Position numbers and translations under genes: made by a program. Below, piece by piece: positions 1 through 7,742 of a stretch of DNA of 8,239 nucleotides. The notes beneath the pieces were generated by a model. It was not told the origin of the DNA and made no database searches. It saw only the letters and a program-made list of their open reading frames with translations. The stretch covers positions 1 through 8,239 of the forward strand of contig JASLBJ010000077.1 in the NCBI GenBank assembly GCA_030146725.1. Reading direction: 5' to 3'. How positions within the stretch are numbered: position 1 is the stretch's first letter; each line of letters starts with the position of its first letter. This stretch comes from Sphingomicrobium sp. GTDB taxonomy: Bacteria > Pseudomonadota > Alphaproteobacteria > Sphingomonadales > Sphingomonadaceae.

Positions 1-737
1 TCGTCGTCCATCATCTGCTGGTTGAGCCCGCCCGGCACGTTGCTGAGCACGCCGCCGGTTGCCGCGATCTTGATCACGTCGGCGCCGGCCGAGATCTGCT
101 CGCGCGTTGCCCGGCGGCAGTCGTCGGCGCCGTTGCAGGTATTGCCGCGCTCGGGGACAAGGCTGGCAAGGTCGCGATTGACGCCGTTGCGCGCGTCGCC
201 GTGGCCGCCCGAAACCGACACCATCCGAGCTGCGCTGACGATCGTCGGACCCGCCAGCTGGCCGGCGGCGATCGCATCGCGCAGCGACAGGATCAGCCGC
301 GGATCGCCGCCGAGGTCGCGAACGGTGGTGAAGCCCGCAAGCAGCGTCTTCTTGGCATTGATGAGCGCCGTGTACGCCTCGTCCTCGTTGTCGCGCGACG
401 CCGCCTGGAGGCGCGACTGGAGGCGGTCGTCGAGCCCGCCGAGATGGACATGGCTATCGATCAGCCCGGGCAGCACCGTGCTGCCGCGAAGATCGACGAT
501 GCGTGCTCCGGGCACGTCGGCAAAGCCCGGCCGGACCTCGGCAATGGTGCGGCCGCGGATCACCACGCTGACGTTGCGGCTCGCCGGCTTGCCGGGTTCC
601 GCCAGCAGGGTTCCGGCATGGATCACGACGACTGGCTCGACTGGGGCCAGTGCGGGCGCCGGCGTCTGCACAACTGCAAGTGCGGGCGAGGGGGCGGATG
701 CGGCGGCGAGCAGGCCAAGGCAGGCGATCAGCTTCAT
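1..737 (-). CDS. Secreted metal-dependent amidohydrolase, N-terminal part (gene cut by left edge)
   Basis: The start ATG lies at 737-735, and 245 codons are visible before the window ends. Nine bases upstream is a good Shine-Dalgarno, AAGGGA. Residues 1-21 look like a Sec signal peptide ending in ALA, so the mature enzyme should be periplasmic or secreted. The amidohydrolase fold follows: a beta-sandwich segment at about residues 36-90, then LPGLIDSHVHL with the metal-binding pair His96 and His98. VIKIAATGG at about 221-229 has Lys223 in the place of the carboxylated bridging lysine of binuclear enzymes. This pattern fits the imidazolonepropionase-like/prolidase-like amidohydrolases common in sphingomonads, some of which are dipeptidases; the substrate here is not known. 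Cys201 and Cys207 could form a disulfide, in keeping with export. Relatives are usually somewhat over 400 residues, so the later histidines and catalytic Asp lie outside the window. It follows the DUF445 gene on the same strand after 64 bp. Confidence 0.9.
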   Translation of the reverse strand, partial: MKLIACLGLLAAASAPSPALAVVQTPAPALAPVEPVVVIHAGTLLAEPGKPASRNVSVVIRGRTIAEVRPGFADVPGARIVDLRGSTVLPGLIDSHVHLGGLDDRLQSRLQAASRDNEDEAYTALINAKKTLLAGFTTVRDLGGDPRLILSLRDAIAAGQLAGPTIVSAARMVSVSGGHGDARNGVNRDLASLVPERGNTCNGADDCRRATREQISAGADVIKIAATGGVLSNVPGGLNQQMMDD

Positions 738-801
738 ATATGGTGGTCCCTTGTCGTTCGCCCACCAGACAAGCCGCTCCGGAGCGCCCGCGCAAGCCCC
801 G
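738..801 (-). promoter_or_regulatory. Leader of the amidohydrolase gene with competing inverted repeats
   Basis: On the transcribed (minus) strand this spacer holds CTTGTC (773-768), TGGTGG (767-762), GACAAG (755-750) and CCACCA (746-741). The first pairs with the third and the second with the fourth. The loops are too short for both helices to form at once. One helix takes up the 5' end of the Shine-Dalgarno AAGGGA; the other covers the bases between it and the ATG. Just upstream is a perfect 12-bp palindrome, CGCTCCGGAGCG (775-786). The repeats are seen directly; a role in translation or in regulator binding is inference. Confidence 0.3.
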
Positions 802-2055
802 CTAGAGCATGTCGAGCGCGTGCAGGGTGAGCCCGACGAGCCCTCCGACCAGCGTCCCGTTGACCCGGATGTACTGGAGGTCGCGGCCGACTGCGCTCTC
901 GAGCCGGGCGGTGACCGTGTTGGCGTCCCAGCCGCGCACCGTCTCCGAGACCAGCTTGACCATCGACCCGCCGTAGCTCGACGCCATTCCGACCACTGCG
1001 CGGCGCGCGAACTGGTTGATCGCCGAGCGGATTCGAGCGTCGCTTTCGAGCGTCACCCCCATCGCCCGCATGATCTCGCCGAGCTTGCCCGCCATCGCCG
1101 CATCGGGGTTGCGCGCGCCGCGGATGATCGCCTCGCGCCCGTTCTGCCACAGCGCCTCGATCCACTTGCCGACCGATGGGTTGGCAAGGAACTGCTCCTT
1201 CATCGCCTCGACCCGGGCGCGCGTCTCGGGGTTGGTCTGGAGGTCGTTGGCAAGCTGGGCCAGGCCTTCCTCCATCCGGATTCGGACCGGATGCGCGGGG
1301 TCGGTCGCCATTTCGGCCGTCAGCTTGCGCAGGCCGTCGACGATCGCGTCGCTCAATTTCTCGTCGAGTCCGGCGAGCTTGAGCACCCAGTTGGCCTTCT
1401 TGCGCACCATCTCGCGGATCAGCGGCTCATTGACCTCGAGCGCGTGGGCCAACCAGCGGATCGCCGATTCGAGCATCGGGACATGCTGCTCGTCGTTGAT
1501 CGCCGAGGCGAGCGAGCGGCCGAGCACGGGCGAGATCTCGAGAGCGCGGATGCGGGTTGCGACCGCGCCCTTGACGATCCCGCCAAGCCGCTCGTCGTCG
1601 AGCCCTTCGAAGATGTCGGCGATCAGCCGCGAGGCGCCCTGCCGGATGCGCGTGCCCTCGCCCTCGGGCGTGCGCAGGAAGCGGCCGGTCGCGCCGGCGA
1701 GGTCGATGTTGCGCATGCGCCGCGCAACGACCGACGGGATCAGAAAATTCTCGCGGATGAAGGAGGCGAGCGCGACCCCGATGCGGTCCTTGTTGCGCGG
1801 GATGATTGCGGTGTGCGGGATCGGCAGCCCGAGCGGATGGCGGAACAGCGCCGTCACCGCGAACCAGTCGGCCAGCCCGCCGACCATCGCAGCTTCGGCG
1901 AACGCCTTGACGAAGCCGACCGCGGGATGGGCGTGTTCGAAACTGCGCGCGACGACGAACACCAGCGCCATGGCCACCAGCAGGCCGGTGGCAGCCGCCT
2001 TCATTCCGGCGGCGCCAGGTTCGGATGCGTGTCGCAAGGGGCCGGCGCTGCTCAT
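802..2055 (-). CDS. DUF445 family membrane protein (YjiN-like)
   Basis: This 417-residue protein belongs to DUF445, a widespread bacterial family of membrane-anchored proteins without an established biochemical function. A hydrophobic segment lies at about residues 21-38. The family hallmark follows at about 50-90: KAFAEAAMVGGLADWFAV, then a run containing ALFRHPLG and IPHTAIIPRNKDRIG. A long, mostly helical, charged middle region follows, and a second hydrophobic stretch (NGTLVGGLVGLTLHAL) closes the protein at 399-417. The likely topology is two membrane ends with a soluble body between them. The start is uncertain: ATG at 2055 has only a weak GGCGG-type ribosome site, and Met18 (codon at 2004) just before the first membrane segment is an alternative. 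The gene lies 84 bp downstream of the RND permease gene and 64 bp upstream of the amidohydrolase, all on one strand. Co-transcription is plausible but not shown. Confidence 0.9.
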   Translation of the reverse strand: MSSAGPLRHASEPGAAGMKAAATGLLVAMALVFVVARSFEHAHPAVGFVKAFAEAAMVGGLADWFAVTALFRHPLGLPIPHTAIIPRNKDRIGVALASFIRENFLIPSVVARRMRNIDLAGATGRFLRTPEGEGTRIRQGASRLIADIFEGLDDERLGGIVKGAVATRIRALEISPVLGRSLASAINDEQHVPMLESAIRWLAHALEVNEPLIREMVRKKANWVLKLAGLDEKLSDAIVDGLRKLTAEMATDPAHPVRIRMEEGLAQLANDLQTNPETRARVEAMKEQFLANPSVGKWIEALWQNGREAIIRGARNPDAAMAGKLGEIMRAMGVTLESDARIRSAINQFARRAVVGMASSYGGSMVKLVSETVRGWDANTVTARLESAVGRDLQYIRVNGTLVGGLVGLTLHALDML

Positions 2056-2139
2056 CGCCGAACCGCCATAGCGGCAGCCCGCGCCGAAATCACCTTACCG
2101 CCCGCTCCGCGAGATTGCCCGGCCCATTACCCGGCCCGA

Positions 2140-5100
2140 TCACTCAGCCGGCACGGGCTCCGCGGACGGGTGCCGGTCTTCGCCATTGTCGATCAGCCGG
2201 CCGAGCTTGCGCCCGATCCACTGCTCGACGTCTACTGCCAGGCTGAAGCTTGCCGGCACGATCAGCAGCGTCAGGATGGTCGAGAAGATGAGCCCGCCGA
2301 TCACGGTCACGCCCATCGGCCCGCGGAACGAGGCATCGCCAGTCAGCGACAGCGCGACGGGCAGCATTCCGGCGACCATCGCCACCGTCGTCATGACGAT
2401 CGGCTGGGCGCGCTTGTGCCCGGCTTCGATGATCGCGATGTCGCGGTCCACTCCGCGGTCCATCTCCTCGATCGCAAAATCGACCAGCAGGATACTGTTC
2501 TTGGCGACGATCCCGAGCAGCATCAGGAGCCCGATGAACACCGGCAGCGAGACCGGGTGGCCGGTGACATACAGCGCGATCGCGGCGCCGAGCGGGGCAA
2601 GCAGCAGCGAGCCGAGGTTGACGAACGGGACGAGCACCCGCTTGTAGAGCAGCACGAGCACCGCAAACACCATCAGCACGCCGGCAATGACCGCGACGAC
2701 GAAGTTGAACATCAGCTCGCTCTGCCACTTGGAATCGCCGAGCTCGAGCTCGGACACGCCCTGCGGCAGCGCCTTCATCGTCGGCAGCGCGCGGATCTTC
2801 TTCCACGCATCGCCAGAAACCACGCCCGGCGCGAGATCGGCGCCGACCGCGATCCGGCGGACCTGGTTGGTCCGCTGAACCGTCGTCGGCCCGGCGCCGA
2901 ACGAGATCTCGGCAACCGACTTGAGCGGCACCGAGCCGCCCGACTGAGTCGGAACCGGCAGATTCTCGAGCGTCGCCAGATCCCGCCGCGACTCTTCGGC
3001 AATCGCCACCCGGATCGGCACCTGTCGGTCGCTGAGCGAGAACTTCGCACTGTTCTGGTCGATGTCGCCAAGCGTGGCGAGGCGGATCGTCTGGCTGAGC
3101 GCGGCCGTGGTGACGCCAAGGTCGGCGGCAAGGTCGAGCCGCGGCCGGATCAGGATCTCGGGCCGGACGAGGTCGCCCTGGAGCCGCGCTGCACGAAGCT
3201 CGGGGATGGTCTGCATCTCTTCGGCGATCTTGCTGGCGGTGTCGAACAACAGGTCGGGGTCGTCGCCGCCGAGATGGAGCGTGATGTCGCGCCCGCCGCC
3301 GCTGCCACCATCGGGCCCGCCCTGGTTCTGCGACTGGAAGTTGACCCGAGCGTCGGCAATCTGGGCAAGCTGCGGCGCAAGGCTGCGCTCGATCACGAGC
3401 GAACTGCGCTTGCGGTCGTCGCTGAACGTGATGTTGAGGTTGGCGCTTCCGACATTGACTCGCTCGACCACCTGAATGACCTCGGGCGCGGTCTCGACGA
3501 TCTCGCGCGCCCGGGTCGACACGGCTTCGGCCTGCGCCCTGGTCGAGCCCGGCGGCAGGAACATCCGCACCTGGCTGAAATCGCGGTCCGCCGGCGGGAA
3601 AAAGGTGAACGACAATTGGCTGAACAGCAACGCGGTCAGCGCCAGCGATCCGAGCCCGCCGACCACCGATGACCAGCGATGGCGAAGCGTCCAGCGCAGC
3701 GCCTTCAGGTACCAGCGCATCACCGCCCCCTCGCCGTGCGGCGCAGGACCCTGGCCCTTGAGCAGATAGGCGGCCATCAGCGGTGTTATCAGTCGCGCGA
3801 CGAACAGGCTGATGAGCACCGCGACGACCACGGTAAAGCCGAAGTTCTTGAAGAACTGGCCGGAAATGCCCGGCATCAGGCCGACCGGCAGGAACACCGC
3901 GACGATCGCCATGGTCGTTGCAAGCACCGCCAGCCCGATCTCGTCCGCAGCTTCGATCGACGCCTGATAAGCCGTTTTGCCCATCCGCATGTGGCGCACG
4001 ATATTCTCGATCTCGACGATCGCGTCATCGACCAGCACGCCCGCCACCAGGCTCAGCGCAAGCAGGCTGAGGAAGTTGAGCGTGAAGCCCATCAGGTCGA
4101 GGAACCAGAAGGTCGGAATCGCCGACAACGGAATTGCAACCGCGGAGATCAGCGTCGCGCGGATGTCGCGCAGGAACAGGAACACGACGATAACCGCGAG
4201 GATCGCGCCTTCCCACAGCATCTCGATCGAGGATTCGTACTGCAGGATGGTCGAATCGACCTCGGTATAGATGCGGTTGAACGTCACCCGCCCGTTCATG
4301 TCCTTTTCGATCTCGCGAAGGACCTTTTCGGTTTCCTCATAGGTGGTGACGTCCGACGCGCCCTTGGCCCGGAACACGCCGAAGCTGAGGATCTGGCGCC
4401 CGCCGAGCTTGCTGATCGAGCGCTGCTCGCTGCTTCCGTCGACGACCTGCGCAATGTCGCTCAGCCGCGCGGTGCGGCCGCCCGGCAAGGAAATCTGGGT
4501 CATCGCCAGCTCGCTTGCGCTGGCCGCGCTGCCAAGCACCCGCACCGACTGCTCGGACCCGGCAACCTCCGCGCGTCCGCCGGCCGAATCGACGTTGATC
4601 TGGCGCAGCTGCTGGTTGACCTGCGCGGCGGTAATGCCCTGCGCCTGGATCGCCGACGGGTTGAGGATCACGCGGATCTCGCGATTGACCCCGCCGTAGC
4701 GATCGACGCTCGCCATGCCGGGGATCGCAAGCAGCCGCTTGGAAACGTTGTTGTCCACGTACCAGCTCAGCTGCTCGAGCGTCATGTCGGTGGTTTCGAC
4801 GGCGAAGATCGCCAGCTGGCTGCCATTGTCGGCGCGAGTCACCTGCGGTTCGAGGATGCCCTCGGGCAGGTCGCCGCGGATCTGCGACACGGCATCGCGA
4901 ACGTCGTTGGTCGCACGATCGACCGGAGTGCCGATCGCAAACTGGATGAACGTCCCGCTATACCCCTCGCGGACCGAGCTGTTGATCTCCTCGACGCCAT
5001 TGACCCCGCGGACCGCCGCTTCGACCCGCTGCGTGACCTGGGTCTCGAGCTCGGTCGGGGCCGCGCCGGGCTGCGAGATCGACACTTCGACGAACGGGAA

Positions 5101-5232
5101 TTCGACGTCGGGCGAATCGTTGACGTCCATCCGCATGAACGACACCATCCCGGCCACCAGCAGCGCGATGAACAGGACGATCGGGGGGATCGGGTTGCGG
5201 ATCGCCCAGGACGAGATGTTGCGGAAGTTCAT
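2140..5232 (-). CDS. RND-type efflux transporter, inner-membrane permease subunit
   Basis: This 1030-residue protein has the full length of the AcrB/MexB/MdtB-like RND superfamily: proton-driven trimeric pumps that export drugs, detergents or other amphiphiles from periplasm or membrane. TM1 is at about residues 13-33. The first porter loop follows ([20 protein letters not shown], about 42-61). TM2-TM6 begin around residue 340. TM4 carries [15 protein letters not shown] with the adjacent proton-relay aspartates Asp402 and Asp403. TM10 carries [13 protein letters not shown] with the matching Lys911. The second half repeats the layout, with TM7 at about 522-540 and TM8-TM12 from about 845 to 1005. 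A glycine-rich stretch (about 633-650) interrupts the second porter domain. The start ATG at 5232 has GGAAG ten bases upstream and lies 23 bp after the MFP stop, which indicates one operon. The substrate cannot be told from sequence. No outer-membrane factor gene is adjacent, so a channel encoded elsewhere is probably used. Confidence 0.96.
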   Translation of the reverse strand: MNFRNISSWAIRNPIPPIVLFIALLVAGMVSFMRMDVNDSPDVEFPFVEVSISQPGAAPTELETQVTQRVEAAVRGVNGVEEINSSVREGYSGTFIQFAIGTPVDRATNDVRDAVSQIRGDLPEGILEPQVTRADNGSQLAIFAVETTDMTLEQLSWYVDNNVSKRLLAIPGMASVDRYGGVNREIRVILNPSAIQAQGITAAQVNQQLRQINVDSAGGRAEVAGSEQSVRVLGSAASASELAMTQISLPGGRTARLSDIAQVVDGSSEQRSISKLGGRQILSFGVFRAKGASDVTTYEETEKVLREIEKDMNGRVTFNRIYTEVDSTILQYESSIEMLWEGAILAVIVVFLFLRDIRATLISAVAIPLSAIPTFWFLDLMGFTLNFLSLLALSLVAGVLVDDAIVEIENIVRHMRMGKTAYQASIEAADEIGLAVLATTMAIVAVFLPVGLMPGISGQFFKNFGFTVVVAVLISLFVARLITPLMAAYLLKGQGPAPHGEGAVMRWYLKALRWTLRHRWSSVVGGLGSLALTALLFSQLSFTFFPPADRDFSQVRMFLPPGSTRAQAEAVSTRAREIVETAPEVIQVVERVNVGSANLNITFSDDRKRSSLVIERSLAPQLAQIADARVNFQSQNQGGPDGGSGGGRDITLHLGGDDPDLLFDTASKIAEEMQTIPELRAARLQGDLVRPEILIRPRLDLAADLGVTTAALSQTIRLATLGDIDQNSAKFSLSDRQVPIRVAIAEESRRDLATLENLPVPTQSGGSVPLKSVAEISFGAGPTTVQRTNQVRRIAVGADLAPGVVSGDAWKKIRALPTMKALPQGVSELELGDSKWQSELMFNFVVAVIAGVLMVFAVLVLLYKRVLVPFVNLGSLLLAPLGAAIALYVTGHPVSLPVFIGLLMLLGIVAKNSILLVDFAIEEMDRGVDRDIAIIEAGHKRAQPIVMTTVAMVAGMLPVALSLTGDASFRGPMGVTVIGGLIFSTILTLLIVPASFSLAVDVEQWIGRKLGRLIDNGEDRHPSAEPVPAE

Positions 5233-5255
5233 CTTGGGTCAGCTTCCAGTCGAGG

Positions 5256-6440
5256 TCAGCGGGCAGATTGGCGTTTGGGAAGGACCTTCTGGCCCGGATT
5301 GACGAATGCGCCGGCCGACAGGATGACGGCTTCCTGGCCGGTCAGCCCGGACGTGACGGTAACTCCGGCCGCATCGACCGAGCCGATGGTCACGTCGCGC
5401 CTCTCGACCTGGTTGCTGCCGTTGACGATATAGACGTAATTGCCCTTGGGATCGCTCAGCACCGCGCTTTGCGGAAGCAGCGGGGCAGTCGTCCCGCCCG
5501 AACGGATTCGCGCCTCGGCGAAGCCGCCCGGACGGACGATCGTCGAATAGGGGATCGAAATCCGTACCTCGCCCTGGCGCGATGTCGGGTCGATCACCGG
5601 CGACACCTGCCACACCGTTCCGGTCAGCACCTGCTGCGACCCGATCGGCGTGACGCTGACCGGCATTCCGGTGCGGACGTAGGCGAGGTCCTGCTGCGAC
5701 AGCTGCGCGCGCATCTCCATCTCGCCGCCCGCGGCAATCCGGAACAGGGCACCGTTGCCTGGGCTGACGATCTGCCCGACCTCGACATTGCGTGCGAGCA
5801 CGAGGCCAGAGGTCGGAGCGCGAATCTCGAGCTGGCCGATCTGGGCACGGGTTGCACCAAGCTGTGCCTGGGCGACCCGGACCTGCGCATTGGCGGCATC
5901 GCGGGTGGCGCGCTTGGAATCGATCTCCGCCGTGGACACGAAGCCGCGCGACACCAGCGCCTGGGCGCGGTCGAGGTCGGATTGGGCCAGCGCGGCATTG
6001 GCGCGCGCGGCATCGACCTGCGCCGACAATTGCGCCGCCTGCTGCGCCTGGACCGAACGATCGACGACGGCCAGCGACTGGCCCGCACGGACCCAGCTCC
6101 CGGCATCGACCAGCACCTGCGTCACGCGTCCGCCGGAACCGGCGATCCCGACCGGCTGGTCGCGCCGTGCAGCAAGCGCGCCGCTCGCCGTTACGGTCCG
6201 GGCGATGTCGCTTTGACCGGGTACCACGACGCTGACCGTCGGCACCTGCCCGGCCTCGGGTGCGCCACCGGCGGCCGCGGCGGCCGGAGCAGGCTCCCCG
6301 CCGCCGCGCATCAGCAGAAAAGCGGCGAGCAAGGCCAGAGCGGCGATCACCGCGCCGACGATGATCATCATCCGCTTGTGGCGCGAACGATCGACCACGA
6401 CCAGCGTGTCGGACGAGTGAAGACTAGTTTCCCGGTTCAT
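5256..6440 (-). CDS. RND efflux periplasmic adaptor (membrane fusion protein, HlyD/AcrA type)
   Basis: This is the adaptor linking the RND permease to an outer-membrane channel. I chose ATG at 6440 (394 residues) because AAGAGA lies seven bases upstream; an in-frame GTG at 6473 would add 11 residues but lacks comparable support. There is a cytosolic N-tail of about 23 residues, then one membrane anchor (24-44) and an Ala/Gly/Pro-rich linker (about 46-66). Next come a lipoyl half-motif with VLVDAGSWVRAGQSLAVVD (109-127), a helical hairpin rich in Ala, Gln, Asp and Arg (about 130-205), and the second lipoyl half beginning IRAPTSGLVLARNVEVGQIV (207-226). The beta-barrel runs from about 238 to 315, followed by a membrane-proximal domain to the end. 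There is no lipobox cysteine, so it is anchored by a transmembrane helix rather than by lipid. It is the first gene of the pump operon. Confidence 0.95.
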   Translation of the reverse strand: MNRETSLHSSDTLVVVDRSRHKRMMIIVGAVIAALALLAAFLLMRGGGEPAPAAAAAGGAPEAGQVPTVSVVVPGQSDIARTVTASGALAARRDQPVGIAGSGGRVTQVLVDAGSWVRAGQSLAVVDRSVQAQQAAQLSAQVDAARANAALAQSDLDRAQALVSRGFVSTAEIDSKRATRDAANAQVRVAQAQLGATRAQIGQLEIRAPTSGLVLARNVEVGQIVSPGNGALFRIAAGGEMEMRAQLSQQDLAYVRTGMPVSVTPIGSQQVLTGTVWQVSPVIDPTSRQGEVRISIPYSTIVRPGGFAEARIRSGGTTAPLLPQSAVLSDPKGNYVYIVNGSNQVERRDVTIGSVDAAGVTVTSGLTGQEAVILSAGAFVNPGQKVLPKRQSAR

Positions 6441-6648
6441 GCGCACATCTCTTGCCTTGTGACCCCGCCGCACGACGGCGAAGCTGTGTTAAGCCTATAA
6501 CTCACCCGCCGCAAGAAATGTTGGCGTGGCTGCGAACGCGCCCGATTATTCGACCAACGGCAGCACTTGCGCAGTCCGCGCAGGTTGCGCATGGGTCACC
6601 GGATATCAGCCAGCATAATGGTGCATCGCAGCAAAAAGGGAAGCGGTC
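6441..6648. promoter_or_regulatory. Divergent promoter region between pump operon and glsB-like gene
   Basis: This 208-bp spacer must hold the promoters for both flanking transcripts. On the plus strand CATAAT (6614-6619) is a fair -10 box 30 bp before the glsB-like ATG, but nothing at the usual distance resembles a good -35. For the minus strand only a poor AT-rich candidate is visible near 6490-6500. In the middle, TTGCGCA occurs twice (6567-6573 and 6585-6591), 18 bp apart from start to start. Its core TGCGCA is self-complementary, which suggests a dimeric regulator site. I see no GGAAC-type EcfG box upstream of either gene. Confidence 0.4.
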
Positions 6649-6909
6649 ATGGAAGATAATGGCATCATCGGCTGGATCGTGATCGGCCTGATTGCCGGCG
6701 GAATTGCCAAGCTGATCATGCCGGGGCGCGATCCTGGCGGCTGCATCGTCACCATCCTGCTCGGGATCGCCGGCGCACTGCTTGCCGGCTTCCTCGGCAA
6801 GACGCTCGGCTGGTACGGTCCGGGCGAAGGCGCCGGGTTCATCGCCGCAACGCTTGGCGCGATCATCATCCTGGTCATCTACCGGGCGGTTCTTCGCCGC
6901 CGCCGCTGA
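6649..6909 (+). CDS. GlsB/YeaQ/YmgE family (transglycosylase-associated) small membrane protein
   Basis: This 86-residue hydrophobic protein belongs to the family usually annotated as GlsB/YeaQ/YmgE stress-response membrane proteins (transglycosylase-associated family). Three membrane helices are visible: about residues 6-22 (IIGWIVIGLIAGGIAKL), 31-52 and 62-81, with a basic RRRR tail on the cytosolic side. The conserved GWIVIGLIAGGIAKLIMPG and GCIVTILLGIAGALLAGFLG blocks are typical, and the length matches the family. ATG at 6649 is preceded by a strong Shine-Dalgarno (AAGGGA, nine bases away). Members are often linked to general stress responses in proteobacteria, but their molecular job is not settled. 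It diverges from the efflux operon and lies 104 bp upstream of the SIMPL gene on the same strand. Confidence 0.93.
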   Translation: MEDNGIIGWIVIGLIAGGIAKLIMPGRDPGGCIVTILLGIAGALLAGFLGKTLGWYGPGEGAGFIAATLGAIIILVIYRAVLRRRR

Positions 6910-7013
6910 TTCGCCGCCGTCAATTCAGGCGCGCTCTGGCGGCAGGCTGTTCAGCAATCGGCCATGCGGACGGCGCAAGCCTTGCGCGACCTGAACAGAG
7001 CGGGAGAGCGGGA
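6910..7013 (+). promoter_or_regulatory. Spacer and probable leader of the SIMPL gene with nested inverted repeats
   Basis: CTGTTCAG (6947-6954) and CTGAACAG (6991-6998) are perfect inverted copies that enclose a tight palindrome, GCGCAAG-C-CTTGCGC (6973-6987). The right arm ends just before the ribosome site GGAGAG of the SIMPL gene. A separate GCCGCC/GGCGGC pair (6913-6918 with 6938-6943) follows the glsB-like stop codon but has no T-run, so it is a poor terminator candidate. I see no clear promoter boxes. Whether the two genes share a transcript cannot be decided here. Confidence 0.3.
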
Positions 7014-7742
7014 ATGACGATCAAGGTACTGGTGGCGGCGCTTGCAGGGACGGCCCTCTTGGCCCCGGCGGCGGGGGCGTCGGCACAGGCGCCGGCGGCG
7101 CTCATCCAGCCGCTTGCCGGAACCCGCCTCGACGTCAATGCGGTCGGCGAGGTCAGCCGCACGCCCGACATCGCGATCATCTCGGCCGGGGTCGCGACCC
7201 GCTCTGCCAGTGCCAGCGGAGCGATTCAGGAGAACGCCACCCGGATGGAACGGGTGCGGGCGGCGCTCAAGCGCGCCGGGATTGCCGACCGCGACGTGCA
7301 GACCAGTACCATCAGCCTCAATCCGGAATATCGCTACCAGGACAACCAGCCGCCGCAGCTGGTCGGCTATACGGCGTCGAACCAGGTCAACATCCGCTTC
7401 CGCGACATCCGCAACACCGGCCGAATCCTCGATGCGCTGGTTGCCGAGGGCGCCAATCAGATCAACGGCCCGACGCTGACCATCGACAAGCCCGAGACCG
7501 CGCTCGACGAGGCCCGGGGCAAGGCGGTGGCCGCCGGCCGTGCCCGCGCCGAGCTCTACGCCCGCTCGCTCGGGATGCGGGTCGTGCGCCTGCTGTCGGT
7601 AAGCGAGAGCGGCGGCCAGTTCTCGCCGCGGCCGATGGCGATGATGCGCGCCGAAGCCGGCGGCGTGGCAGCCGATACCAAGATCGATCCGGGCGAGCAG
7701 CAGCTGCAGGTGACGCTTGCGATGAGCTTCGAGCTGCACTGA
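7014..7742 (+). CDS. Periplasmic SIMPL domain (DUF541) protein
   Basis: This is a 242-residue secreted protein. Residues 1-26 form a Sec signal peptide with a hydrophobic core (VLVAALAGTALLA) and an ASA/AQA cleavage site, so the product should be periplasmic or outer-membrane associated. The rest is a SIMPL/DUF541 domain. It opens with LDVNAVGEVSRTPDIAIISA (about 38-57), the usual first strand ending in polarity-alternating residues. Further blocks are DVQTSTISLNPEY (about 94-106), VGYTASNQVNIRFRD (about 117-131) and an AVAAGRARAELYARSLGM helix (about 171-188). The C-terminal strand is QQLQVTLAMSFEL. The family includes Brucella BP26/OMP28 and E. coli YggE, the latter linked to oxidative-stress tolerance; the mechanism is not established. 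ATG at 7014 has GGAGAG about six bases upstream. Two GlsB-family genes flank it. Confidence 0.93.
   Translation: MTIKVLVAALAGTALLAPAAGASAQAPAALIQPLAGTRLDVNAVGEVSRTPDIAIISAGVATRSASASGAIQENATRMERVRAALKRAGIADRDVQTSTISLNPEYRYQDNQPPQLVGYTASNQVNIRFRDIRNTGRILDALVAEGANQINGPTLTIDKPETALDEARGKAVAAGRARAELYARSLGMRVVRLLSVSESGGQFSPRPMAMMRAEAGGVAADTKIDPGEQQLQVTLAMSFELH

Noticed and set aside
738..773. H-type pseudoknot formed by the two interleaved helices
   Set aside because: There is no base between the first two arms to cross a 6-bp stem, so simultaneous pairing is sterically unlikely. Alternative helices are the more reasonable reading.
22..3672. Very long open frame (1216 codons) on the plus strand
   Set aside because: It runs antisense through the amidohydrolase, DUF445 and RND genes. 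The translation is rich in Arg, Asp, His, Gln and Ala without any recognisable domain, as expected for the complement of GC-rich coding DNA. The minus-strand proteins carry clear family motifs.
3679..5433. Plus-strand open frame of 584 codons
   Set aside because: It is antisense to the RND gene and the end of the MFP gene, with the same low-complexity Arg/Asp/His composition and no credible ribosome site or family motif.
6441..6473. GTG at 6473 as the MFP start
   Set aside because: The 11 extra residues are highly charged and lie before the natural N-tail. ATG at 6440 has a better placed AAGAGA ribosome site.
5268..6500. Plus-strand open frame of 410 codons
   Set aside because: It is the exact shadow of the MFP gene, whose lipoyl, coiled-coil and anchor segments are unmistakable on the other strand.
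6606..6878. Minus-strand open frame of 90 codons opposite the glsB-like gene
   Set aside because: It is rich in Pro, Met, Ala and Ser and is the complement of a well-supported small membrane protein gene with a strong ribosome site.
6951..7739. Minus-strand open frame of 262 codons opposite the SIMPL gene
   Set aside because: The plus strand carries the signal peptide and SIMPL blocks. The antisense product has only Arg/Asp/Gly/Ala-rich shadow composition.
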